Shown piece by piece: positions 33,955-41,477 of a stretch of DNA of 55,202 nucleotides (its first letter is position 1; each line of letters opens with the position of its first letter). The position numbers and the translations under genes were made by a program. Below the pieces are notes generated by a model. That model did no database searches and was not told the DNA's origin. It was given only the letters and a program-made list of their open reading frames with translations. Location of the stretch: contig NZ_JAAXPR010000015.1 of NCBI RefSeq assembly GCF_012396585.1, forward strand, positions 1-55,202, given 5' to 3'. The stretch is from Streptococcus ovuberis. GTDB taxonomy: Bacteria > Bacillota > Bacilli > Lactobacillales > Streptococcaceae.

Positions 33955-35748
33955 ATGCAAAAGAAGAATACGAAAAAAGAAAGGGGCTGGGATCGTTCTC
34001 TCCGAAAGTTTGGGGTAGAGGCGACAATTATCGCTGTTACGACGACCACGATTGCTGGGATAGTGGGTCTGTTGACCTTCGTTGTTCCTAGTCAACACGT
34101 ATCAGCCGAGTTGATCCCACCCTCAACGGAAAACACAGGGGGGTTGCCAACGGTCACTGCCGGATACCCCACAGTCACGGCTTCGGAAGTAACCATGCCC
34201 GAAACGACGTCCGAGTCGACCACGACCACTGAGCCGACGACGACAACCGAGCCGCCGCCGACCACTGAGTCAACAACGACAACCGAGCCGCCGACAACAA
34301 CTGAGTTGACGACCACTGAGTCAACAACGACGCCTGAGCCGCCGACCACTGAGTCAACAACGACGCCTGAGCCGCCGACCACTGAGTCAACAACGACGCC
34401 TGAGTCGACGACAACAACCGAGTCGACCACGACGCCTGAGTCGACGACAACAACCGAGTCGACCACGACGCCAGAGTCGACCACGACACCTGAGTTGACC
34501 ACGACGCCTGAGTCGACGACAACAACGCCCGAGTCGACCACAACGACGCCTGAGTCAACAACGACGCCCGAGCCTCCGACAACAACTGAGCCGACGACGA
34601 CCACTGAGTCGACAACGACAACAACTGAGTCAACAACGACGCCCGAGCCGCCGACAACACCTGAGTCGACGACAACAACTGAGTCGACCACGACACCTGA
34701 GTCAACCACGACAACCGAGTTGACCACAACGCCCAAGTTGACAACGACGACGCCCGAGCCGATGACGCTCGAGTCGACGACGACACCTGAGTCAACAACG
34801 ACGCCCGAGCCGCCGACAACACCTGAGTCAACCACGACGCCCGAGCCGCCGACAACACCTGAGTCAACCACGACAACCGAGCCGCCGACAACACCTGAGT
34901 CGACGACGACACCTGAGTTGACCACGACGCCCGAGCCGCCGACACCTGAGTCAACCACGACGCCTGAGCCGACGACAACAACTGAGTCGACGACGACGCC
35001 TGAGCCGCCGCCGACAACACCTGAGTCGACGACGACACCTGAGTCGACCACGACACCTGAGTTGACCACGACGCCTGAGTTGACCACGACGCCAGAGTCG
35101 ACGACGACGCCTGAGCCGACAACAACGCCTGAGTTGACAACGACGCCAGAGTCGACGACGACAACTGAATCGACCACAACGACCGAGTTGACAACGACGC
35201 CTGAGCCGCCGCCGACAACCGAGTCGACAACAACAACTGAGTCGACCACGACACCTGAGTTGACAACGACGCCCGAGCCGATAACAACAACTGAGTCGCC
35301 GACACCTGAGTTGACAACGACGCCCGAGCCGATGACGACACCTGAGTTGACAACGACGACACCTGAGTCGACGACGACACCTGAGTTGACAACGACGCCC
35401 GAGCCGACTACAACAACTGAGTCAACAACTGCAGCCGAGCCGACAACAACAACTGAGTCAACCACGACGCCTGAGCCGAGGACAACGACTGAGTCGACCA
35501 CAACGCTCGAGTCAACCAAGACTACTGCAGATCCGACTCCAGCGCCACGTCCAACGGCATCAAGCTCAGAATCGATAACAACGGTATCTGGTTCAGCAGT
35601 ATCAATTAGTACTAATTTGCCATCTTCTTCAAAACGCAATCACTTGCCTCGAACTGGAGAAGACATGAGTAAAACAATCTTAACCATCGGTTTTATCTTA
35701 CTAGCTTTAACGTTTGTCGGATTCAAGATGACATGGAAGAAGCGGTAG
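33955..35748 (+). CDS. LPXTG-anchored Thr/Pro/Glu/Ser repeat surface protein
   Basis: 597 residues. A long signal peptide (about 1-51, cleaving after HVSA) precedes a short unique piece and then about 440 residues made almost only of T, P, E, S and L in units such as TTTPESTTTPEPP. The sorting signal is LPRTG at 564-568, a hydrophobic span and the tail KKR. It will be linked to the wall by sortase and stand out as an unstructured, acidic, possibly O-glycosylated stalk. No ligand-binding domain is seen: it is nearly all stalk. The repeat DNA is rich in ACG, CCG and TCG codons, unlike the neighbours. AAAGGA lies before ATG 33955. A bidirectional terminator follows. Confidence 0.85.
   Translation: MQKKNTKKERGWDRSLRKFGVEATIIAVTTTTIAGIVGLLTFVVPSQHVSAELIPPSTENTGGLPTVTAGYPTVTASEVTMPETTSESTTTTEPTTTTEPPPTTESTTTTEPPTTTELTTTESTTTPEPPTTESTTTPEPPTTESTTTPESTTTTESTTTPESTTTTESTTTPESTTTPELTTTPESTTTTPESTTTTPESTTTPEPPTTTEPTTTTESTTTTTESTTTPEPPTTPESTTTTESTTTPESTTTTELTTTPKLTTTTPEPMTLESTTTPESTTTPEPPTTPESTTTPEPPTTPESTTTTEPPTTPESTTTPELTTTPEPPTPESTTTPEPTTTTESTTTPEPPPTTPESTTTPESTTTPELTTTPELTTTPESTTTPEPTTTPELTTTPESTTTTESTTTTELTTTPEPPPTTESTTTTESTTTPELTTTPEPITTTESPTPELTTTPEPMTTPELTTTTPESTTTPELTTTPEPTTTTESTTAAEPTTTTESTTTPEPRTTTESTTTLESTKTTADPTPAPRPTASSSESITTVSGSAVSISTNLPSSSKRNHLPRTGEDMSKTILTIGFILLALTFVGFKMTWKKR
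34190..35520 (+). repeat. Low-complexity repeat DNA in the surface protein gene
   Basis: About 1.3 kb of short in-frame repeats (ACG/ACC/ACA-ACx-CCT/ACT-GAG-TCG/CCG/TTG). Unit length varies by codons, with many near-identical stretches. It also keeps two long minus-strand frames open. Likely to change length by slippage or recombination. Confidence 0.85.
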
Positions 35749-35802
35749 GATCAGAGTAAAAAGATCTAGCAGGGATTTAATTGAACCGTCTAGACTAGAT
35801 AG

Positions 35803-35847
35803 AAAAAGCACCCCGTCATCTTGCTTTCGCAGGACAGGGTGCTTTTC
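35803..35847. terminator. Bidirectional terminator
   Basis: AAAAGCACCC-c-GTC and GAC-a-GGGTGCTTTT arms between two convergent genes. Confidence 0.75.
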
Positions 35848-35878
35848 GTTATTGTTTTGATGCTGATTCCATGAACGG

Positions 35879-36922
35879 TTACCGATCTTTAGTAACTAAT
35901 TCTGACAAAAGTTGATAAGAATAGGCTTGTGCTTTTTGGTCAAAAATATAGGAGTTAGCCATCAATTCATCAAAGTGCACCTCTTTTTTCAAGGAATGTA
36001 ATTGCTGCGCAACGGTTGCCTTATTGCCAATCAATGACACGGCAGTCATTTGGCGCACGACTTGCTGGATACGATCAAGATTGGGTTGGGCACTGAAACC
36101 AACAGGCCCAAAATGAGGCACTTCTGAAGATGGTAAGATAGCTGACCAGATCTCTTCATCAGAATTCTTCGGTGCTTGCAGTGGTTCTGCACGATTGGTC
36201 ACAATCCCTGCGAAGCTCATTGTCTGACTGGTTGCTAATCGATTGGCCTCATTATCTGTATCTGCCATAATGACATTGGCACAGAGGATGACATAAGGGG
36301 CAGAAAGCTTGTCTGAAGGTTGAAATTCCCTTCGGTAGATAGAAACAGCTTCTGTCAACATTCTTGGTGCAAAATGTGCCGCAAAAACATAGGGTAAGCC
36401 TAGTTTTGCCGCTAAATGGGCACTGTCTGTGCTGGAGCCCAAGATGTACATTGGAACATCCAGACCAGCAGCAGGGTAGGCCTGGACGGCTTGAGTACCC
36501 TTAAAATAACCTTGTAGTTCTAGGATATCTTCTTCAAAGTGAGGGTAGAGATTATTGGTTCGACGAATGGCTCGCGCTGTTTGCTGATCTGTCCCTGGCG
36601 CCCGTCCTAGCCCTAAATCAATACGGTTTGGGTAAAGGGTTTCAAGTGTTCCATATTGCTCCGAAATGAGGTATGGGGAATGATTCGGTAACATCACCCC
36701 ACCTGACCCGACACGAATAGAAGATGTCTGAGCAAGAGTGTGCTGGATCAAAAGTTGAGTTGCGCTACTAGCGATAGTCTTACTATTATGGTGTTCTGCA
36801 ATCCAATAGCGCTCATAGCCCAAGCGCTCTGTTTCTTGAGCCAAGATGACGACATCATCCATGGCAGACTTGAAATCCTGCCCCTCGCGTAGCGGGGCTA
36901 AGTTTAAGACAGATAATTTCAT
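35879..36922 (-). CDS. Luciferase-like flavin-dependent monooxygenase
   Basis: 347 residues, starting MKLSVLNLAPLREGQDFKSA. LLM class: ERYWIAEHHN near the N-terminus, RVGSGGVMLPNHSPYLISEQ and NRIDLGLGRAPGTD are hallmark segments of this barrel family. Substrate unknown; many members act with reduced FMN on small organics. Start 36922 is chosen for GAGGAAATCA before it. It is separated from ohr by about 480 bases, so probably its own unit, although it fits the redox theme of the block. Confidence 0.85.
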   Translation of the reverse strand: MKLSVLNLAPLREGQDFKSAMDDVVILAQETERLGYERYWIAEHHNSKTIASSATQLLIQHTLAQTSSIRVGSGGVMLPNHSPYLISEQYGTLETLYPNRIDLGLGRAPGTDQQTARAIRRTNNLYPHFEEDILELQGYFKGTQAVQAYPAAGLDVPMYILGSSTDSAHLAAKLGLPYVFAAHFAPRMLTEAVSIYRREFQPSDKLSAPYVILCANVIMADTDNEANRLATSQTMSFAGIVTNRAEPLQAPKNSDEEIWSAILPSSEVPHFGPVGFSAQPNLDRIQQVVRQMTAVSLIGNKATVAQQLHSLKKEVHFDELMANSYIFDQKAQAYSYQLLSELVTKDR

Positions 36923-37400
36923 TGATTTCCTCATTTCAGTAGTCACTGCTACGATATTCATTGATCAGCGTTTGTAACAAGCTATAGCACCAGGTAATGA
37001 AAGGGTGTCATGAAAATAGACATGATTATCCGCTGTGTGCATCTTTTTAGAAAAGATCACCTATCACAGTTCACTGAGACAGGTGATTGGCTCTATTTTG
37101 GGGGAATATGCTAGTTTAAGCTCGTGCGACATGCTGTAAAGCATATAGAGGCTACTAGACATTGGTTACATAAGTAACGAGGTATAGCCGCAATTGTTTT
37201 TTTATTGAAAAACAGTAACGATAACCTTGTCGCTAATAACAATTACGCAACTGTTCTTTCTTCAATTGGCAGCACCTGCCAGACCAATGAGTCATCAATT
37301 CCCCCATAGTCAGGCCCATAATCAATCACCTAGTAGTGTTTCAATGCTTAAAAGTTCTAGAATGAGATTAATTGTGGCCTATACAATGGATGATTCCAAA
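36923..37400. other. Intergenic region with a possible gene scrap
   Basis: No intact gene. On the minus strand 37329-37243 reads VIDYGPDYGGIDDSLVWQVL then PIEERTVA and stop, which looks like the last 28 residues of a lost gene. I do not recognise it. The rest holds nothing clear. Confidence 0.35.
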
Positions 37401-37814
37401 CTATACTGCTTTAACGCTCACTTCAATGTTGCCAGCTACAGCGCGAGAGTAAGGACAGACAGTGTGGGCTTCTTCGAGCAGGGTTTGTGCCTCTTCGAGC
37501 GCCAATCCTTCAATGTGTCCTTCAATCTCAACACCCAATACCACATCAGGAACAGGTCCCGTACTCAAGTTATACATCGAAACTGTAGCGGATACTGTAC
37601 TCGAGTTAGTCAGCTTCTTGCTGGAAAGGACATAGCTGAGCGCGCTGTTAAAGCAACTACTAAAGCCTGCTGCAAATAGCTGTTCTGGATTGGTTGCGCC
37701 AGGAACCTTTTGGCCTGGTTGTACGACTTGAAATTGAATCGAGTGATCTGGTGCGTGGACTTCACCAGTGCGTCCGCCTGTGTTAATCATCTTTGTTGCA
37801 TAAATTTTTTTCAT
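37401..37814 (-). CDS. ohr: Organic hydroperoxide resistance protein (Ohr/OsmC family)
   Basis: 137 residues. It is a thiol peroxidase that reduces organic hydroperoxides. The reactive Cys54 (FSSCFNSAL) and resolving Cys120 (HTVCPYSRAV) are present, with the catalytic-site Arg (GGRTGEV) and Glu (NPEQLF). AGGAGATACT lies before its ATG. It is third in an msrB-msrA-ohr unit, and the matching OhrR-type regulator lies at 40818. Confidence 0.92.
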   Translation of the reverse strand: MKKIYATKMINTGGRTGEVHAPDHSIQFQVVQPGQKVPGATNPEQLFAAGFSSCFNSALSYVLSSKKLTNSSTVSATVSMYNLSTGPVPDVVLGVEIEGHIEGLALEEAQTLLEEAHTVCPYSRAVAGNIEVSVKAV

Positions 37815-37832
37815 AGTATCTCCTACTTTCGT

Positions 37833-38321
37833 TTACGTTAAGGGAACCTTGGCTAGGTTCAGGTCAATGTGGCAGTAGCCATTTGGATTTTTTGCAAGGT
37901 AGTCCTGATGGTAGTCTTCTGCATCAATAAAATGGGTTAAAGGTTCCAGAATTACTGCGGGTTCTTTCCCATAGGAGTGGCTAATGCTATCCAGATAGCC
38001 TTGTGCTAGAGTAGCATCTGCTTCATCTCTATAGAAGATACCTGTCCGGTATTGTCGCCCTCGGTCATTTCCTTGCTGGTTGACCGAAAAAGGATCAATT
38101 ATCCGAAAGTAATGCTGCAAAATCGTGTCTAGGCTGATTACTTTTGGATCATAAGTCAACTCAATGGTCTCTGCGTGATCAGTTGCCCCAATCAGCTCAT
38201 AACTCGTGACTTCTGTTCTACCGTTGGCATAACCAACGGTGGTGTCTATAATTCCTTCCAGTTGAGCAAAATAACCTTCTACCCCCCAGAAACACCCACC
38301 TGCTAAGTAAATGGTTTTCAT
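37833..38321 (-). CDS. msrA: Peptide methionine (S)-S-oxide reductase MsrA
   Basis: 162 residues, starting MKTIYLAGGCFWGVEGYF with the catalytic Cys10 in GGCFWG. A second cysteine lies near the end (NPNGYCHI) and can resolve the disulfide. It repairs the S epimer of oxidised methionine. Start 38321 is chosen for AGGAGG ahead of it. It lies between msrB and ohr. Confidence 0.93.
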   Translation of the reverse strand: MKTIYLAGGCFWGVEGYFAQLEGIIDTTVGYANGRTEVTSYELIGATDHAETIELTYDPKVISLDTILQHYFRIIDPFSVNQQGNDRGRQYRTGIFYRDEADATLAQGYLDSISHSYGKEPAVILEPLTHFIDAEDYHQDYLAKNPNGYCHIDLNLAKVPLT

Positions 38322-38358
38322 AGGTACCCCGCCTCCTCTTTTTCGTTTTTTTGTTGGG

Positions 38359-38790
38359 TTAAACACGGTCAATGTAATCGGCATATCCTTGTTCAGCTAA
38401 TTGCTCGTAAGGAATAAATCGTAAAGCTGCTGAGTTAATGCAGTAGCGCAATCCTCCTCGATCTAGTGGTCCATCCTCAAAAACATGCCCCAGATGGGAG
38501 TCAGCCTCTTGGCTACGAATCTCAATCCGTCTCATCCCATAGGATGTATCGAGATTGCTAGTAACTGATGCAGCTTCCAAGGGTTGCGTAAAAGCTGGCC
38601 AACCGCATCCTGAGTCATACTTGTCTTTGGACGAAAACAGGGGCTGACCACTAACGATGTCGACATAGAGTCCGCGTTCATAGAACTTGTCGTATTCTCC
38701 TGTAAAGGCGCGCTCTGTCGCATTGTTCTGGGTGACCTCATAGGCTAAATCCCCGATGCGCTGTCGGAGTTCCTCTGTTGTTTCTGTCAT
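38359..38790 (-). CDS. msrB: Peptide methionine (R)-S-oxide reductase MsrB
   Basis: 143 residues, starting [28 protein letters not shown] and the catalytic cysteine segment [11 protein letters not shown] are intact. Usual zinc-site cysteine pairs are not evident, as in the zinc-free group. It repairs the R epimer of methionine sulfoxide and leads the operon. AAGGAGG lies before ATG 38790; the longer frame upstream runs through the promoter and operator and is not real. Confidence 0.93.
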   Translation of the reverse strand: MTETTEELRQRIGDLAYEVTQNNATERAFTGEYDKFYERGLYVDIVSGQPLFSSKDKYDSGCGWPAFTQPLEAASVTSNLDTSYGMRRIEIRSQEADSHLGHVFEDGPLDRGGLRYCINSAALRFIPYEQLAEQGYADYIDRV

Positions 38791-38828
38791 ATTAACCTCC
38801 TTAAACTGGTGCGCTCTGACGAAAACCA

Positions 38829-38850
38829 AATAAATCGCGCGCGATTTATT
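38829..38850. promoter_or_regulatory. Perfect 22-bp palindrome, operator of msrB-msrA-ohr
   Basis: Arms AATAAATCGCG and its exact complement, no spacer. It lies at about -2 to +20 of the minus-strand msrB promoter, where a bound protein would block transcription. Best candidate regulator is the OhrR-like protein at 40818, by inference. Confidence 0.8.
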
Positions 38851-38854
38851 CAAT

Positions 38855-38883
38855 GGTATACTCTCCGAGGTTTTGGTTGTCAA
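38855..38883 (-). promoter_or_regulatory. msrB promoter
   Basis: Minus-strand TTGACA (38883-38878), 17 bp, TATACC (38860-38855). The same TATA bases form a plus-strand extended -10 (TGGTATACT, 38854-38862) that could express the phage-type gene at 38918. Confidence 0.7.
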
Positions 38884-38917
38884 GTGAAAACCTTTGTGAC
38901 AGGCTGAAAACAATGCT

Positions 38918-40000
38918 ATGAACTATCAGGAGGTCCTACAGCGTCTCCGAGGACAAGACCTTTCAGATTATCAAGCCAACGCTAAAAAGTACCGTGAGCA
39001 GGCTGAGAAGGACCCAGAACTACTAAAACGATTGAATGAGCAGTATGCGGCATCTAAGGTAACCCGCATGGAGGCCTTGAACTTAGAACTGGTGTATAAA
39101 ATCGGGGCAATGAATGGCGTGCTACAGAAGACTTTTGAAAACTATCTCAAATCTACGGCTAATTATGTTTATAAAAAAGCCTTGGGTGGGCATGTCAGCG
39201 CTTTGAATGAACCGGCGTTACAAGAACTCATACGTACACCATTTAACGGTGCTGATTACTCCGAGCAACTCTGGGGAAACACGGATAGGCTTGTAAAAGA
39301 TTTACAAGAGGTTTTTAAGCGTGGTTTCGTCCGTGGTGACGACGTCCGAGCTATGGCTCAGGATTTGGCAACTAAATACAATGTGGCACGTTCAAGGGCT
39401 CAGACCTTAATCAGGACTGACGGTACCTCTATCATTAATCGAGCAACCATCCGTCGCTATCAAGACTCAGGGCTTGAGTATTATCGGATCTTGGTCCAGC
39501 TGGATGGCAGGACGACTCAGATTTGCCGAAATATCGCTAAGGAGGATAAACGGTACCACTTAGACGAATTCCAGGTCGGTGTTACAGCTCCACCATTTCA
39601 TTTTAATTACCGGTCTACGGTTATTCCAGATGAGGAAGAGTTGGAACGCGATAAGAAATTTGGCATTGATAATGACTTGAACAGCGTAAATGATAATGTT
39701 ATAATTGAACCAGAGAAATACTTGCAACATCAATTTTCTTATTATGAGCAAGGTGTCCCGAAGTTTATTCCTACCAACGCAGTTTTTGAAGCTACAAAAG
39801 CTATAGCTGGGTTCGGTGCCGATAAAGAATTAAGAATAGCTGATAGATTGGTTCAGATGTATGGTGGGGAGTCAAAAGAATGGTCTAAAATGGTCGGTAA
39901 AATTGAATCCAATCAGTATATCTTTGATATGCACTGGTATGAAAATAAAAATGACGGTCTTCAAAAAGATATAAAACTTAAATTCAGAAAGGAGAAATAA
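38918..40000 (+). CDS. Orphan phage MuF (SPP1 gp7-like) protein with C-terminal candidate toxin domain
   Basis: 360 residues. Residues 1-110 match the middle of gp7-type head proteins ([12 protein letters not shown]), but the usual N-terminal 60-70 residues are missing. About 115-245 is the MuF head-morphogenesis domain: [20 protein letters not shown] and [20 protein letters not shown]. The usual PPxHPxCRS ends here as PPFHFNYRS, so the last cysteine is replaced by tyrosine. Residues 295-360 do not belong to the head domain: [30 protein letters not shown], then a lysine-rich end, in the style of small nuclease toxin tips. MuF fusions with toxin tips are a known class of phage polymorphic toxins. 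No capsid or packaging genes are nearby. The ribosome site is weak. Confidence 0.7.
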   Translation: MNYQEVLQRLRGQDLSDYQANAKKYREQAEKDPELLKRLNEQYAASKVTRMEALNLELVYKIGAMNGVLQKTFENYLKSTANYVYKKALGGHVSALNEPALQELIRTPFNGADYSEQLWGNTDRLVKDLQEVFKRGFVRGDDVRAMAQDLATKYNVARSRAQTLIRTDGTSIINRATIRRYQDSGLEYYRILVQLDGRTTQICRNIAKEDKRYHLDEFQVGVTAPPFHFNYRSTVIPDEEELERDKKFGIDNDLNSVNDNVIIEPEKYLQHQFSYYEQGVPKFIPTNAVFEATKAIAGFGADKELRIADRLVQMYGGESKEWSKMVGKIESNQYIFDMHWYENKNDGLQKDIKLKFRKEK

Positions 40001-40001
40001 A

Positions 40002-40211
40002 ATGACTAATAGCATTGCAAAATTACGATATGTCGGCGAGTCATTCGGCGTTGATTCTTTAACCAACGGTAATATTTACGATGTCTTAGAGTTTCTTCCA
40101 GATGATTTAGTTAGAGTCGTAGATGATAGTGGAGAAGATTATCTATATAGTTTTACAAATCCAAAACCTATCGACGGAAGTTCCGTAGGGGGGCGTTGGG
40201 AAACTGCATAA
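40002..40211 (+). CDS. Small acidic protein, putative immunity partner
   Basis: 69 residues, one base after the MuF gene (TAA-A-ATG) behind GAAAGGAG. It is acidic, with KLRYVGESFGVDSLTNGNIY and VRVVDDSGEDYLYSF, resembling small SH3-like proteins often seen next to toxin genes. Position, size, charge and a shared terminator fit an immunity protein for the tail domain of the MuF protein. I cannot name the family. Confidence 0.6.
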   Translation: MTNSIAKLRYVGESFGVDSLTNGNIYDVLEFLPDDLVRVVDDSGEDYLYSFTNPKPIDGSSVGGRWETA

Positions 40212-40239
40212 GCACCTAGAGAAATCTAAGTGCTTTTTT
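40210..40239 (+). terminator. Terminator of the MuF/immunity pair
   Basis: AAGCAC-c-TAGA, loop GAAA, TCTA-a-GTGCTT then TTTT. It closes the two-gene unit. Confidence 0.8.
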
Positions 40240-40298
40240 GCTGCTCAAAATACAGTAGAAAAAACGTGTGATACGGTAGAAAAATACTTAGAAATTGC

Positions 40299-40484
40299 AT
40301 GAAATCAACAGAAAATACAGTAGAAATACAGGAGAAAAACACGTTTGAACAGAAATTTGATGGTATCCGAGTTACAGAGCCTGAAATGATAACTATCCCA
40401 AAATCGGAGTACGATTTGTTGATAGCAATTAAAAATAAATTTTTGGAGGTAAAAACCGATGAACAAACGGATTTATCAAGCTAA
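40299..40484 (+). CDS. Small phage-type ORF, doubtful
   Basis: 61 residues, MKSTENTVEIQEKNTFEQKF and then EPEMITIPKSEYDLLIAIKN. The second half resembles short tails of phage or plasmid proteins (ITIPKSEYDLL). There is no ribosome site and it overlaps the next short frame. The DNA ahead has repeated ACAGTAGAAA. It may be a leftover of the phage segment. Confidence 0.35.
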   Translation: MKSTENTVEIQEKNTFEQKFDGIRVTEPEMITIPKSEYDLLIAIKNKFLEVKTDEQTDLSS

Positions 40485-40638
40485 ACTGGCTATCGAGAAA
40501 GACGAAAATGAAGTGATAAAACTCTTTTTTTTAATTTTCATTCTGCAAACCAAAGAAAATGTTGTACAGATTCTGGATGGTATCGTGACATTAGGTCATA
40601 GCGCTGAAAGTAGAGCGTTTTGTCAAATTGTGCTATAA
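40459..40638 (+). CDS. Short ORF with a good ribosome site
   Basis: 59 codons, MNKRIYQAKLAIEKDENEVI and onward to AFCQIVL. GGAGG at 40445-40449 with nine bases to ATG is the reason to list it. It overlaps the preceding frame by 26 bases. The second half looks like read-through beyond a phage junction. No family recognised. Confidence 0.3.
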   Translation: MNKRIYQAKLAIEKDENEVIKLFFLIFILQTKENVVQILDGIVTLGHSAESRAFCQIVL

Positions 40639-40639
40639 T

Positions 40640-40817
40640 AACCGAAAATGGATGTTGTGATGAATAAAGGAGCAAAAAGGAGGCAAAATTTTGACAAGAA
40701 CGCCTGAAATAGCCTCTCAAAACTGTGTTAAATCAAATAAAATAACAAAAGACAAAAAATGGAGACGCAATATTGCTATGTGCCATCTTTATCGTACACA
40801 TCTAAAAGGAGTTTCAT
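40640..40817 (+). other. Leader of ohrR with a possible 46-codon ORF
   Basis: TGCTATAAT (TATAAT 40634-40639) can start transcription toward ohrR. Behind AAAAGGAGGC a TTG at 40691 opens a 46-codon frame (TRTPEIASQNCVKSNK...) that overlaps the ohrR start by 14 bases. It could be a leader peptide or chance. Confidence 0.3.
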
Positions 40818-41267
40818 TTGGAAAAATTTAACCTCTCAAACCAGCTCTGCTATTCATTCTATCATGTGAATCGTCTCTTTAACCAGTTCTATAAAGAGGC
40901 ACTAGCCCCCTTTGAGTTAACTTATACCCAATACCTTGTCTTGTTGATACTGTGGCAAGAAGATACCCAAAGCTTGCAAGAACTCGGTGAACAACTGGAC
41001 TTGGCTAGTAATACCTTGACCCCGCTCTTGCGACGTCTTGAAGACGGTGGCTGGTTGAGTCGTTTGCGTCCAGAAAAAGACCGGCGACAATTGATCGTTC
41101 GGTTGACCGACAAAGGGAAATTTCAGCAACCCTTCATCGAAAAAGCGCTGAGCGACTACTTCGGTCAAATACCGCAGTTGACAACTGACGTTGCTCAGAA
41201 ATTGTTAGAAGAACACCAAGTCTTGATTACTGCTCTAAAAGAACAAAAAGACACCTCTCGACCGTAG
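40818..41267 (+). CDS. ohrR: MarR-family redox regulator, OhrR type
   Basis: 149 residues. LSNQLCYSFYHVNRLFNQFY carries Cys11, which matches the peroxide-sensing cysteine of OhrR (QLCF...). The winged helix follows: LTYTQYLVLLILWQED, EQLDLASNTLTPLLRRLEDG and the wing RPEKDRRQLIV. Oxidation of this cysteine by organic peroxide releases DNA. The target is most likely msrB-msrA-ohr, 2 kb away, through the 22-bp palindrome. The start is TTG 40818, seven bases after AAAGGAG. The phage-type segment now separates it from the operon it probably controls. Confidence 0.82.
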   Translation: MEKFNLSNQLCYSFYHVNRLFNQFYKEALAPFELTYTQYLVLLILWQEDTQSLQELGEQLDLASNTLTPLLRRLEDGGWLSRLRPEKDRRQLIVRLTDKGKFQQPFIEKALSDYFGQIPQLTTDVAQKLLEEHQVLITALKEQKDTSRP

Positions 41268-41437
41268 TTCCTCACGTATGAAGTCAATCAGGATGGCAAC
41301 CGAAACGCGGGGGAACGTCATCAAATTTTGAACCAGACTGGTAGCCTGTCTTGAACCGTTCGCTCCTCTTCCTCCAGCCGTTTGTCTGTTTATCCGACGG
41401 TCTGAGTGGTGTGCTTTTTCTTTATCTAATTTTATGG

Positions 41438-41443
41438 TATAAT
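41438..41443 (+). promoter_or_regulatory. uppS operon -10 box
   Basis: TGGTATAAT extended -10 at 41435-41443. -35 is weak. Confidence 0.55.
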
Positions 41444-41477
41444 GAAGTGCTATATTATACAATTTAGGATAAAAGAG

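Noticed and set aside
34092..35639. 515-codon minus-strand ORF opposite the surface protein
   Set aside because: It arises from the repeat codons, which cannot form stops on the other strand. It has no ribosome site and no domain.
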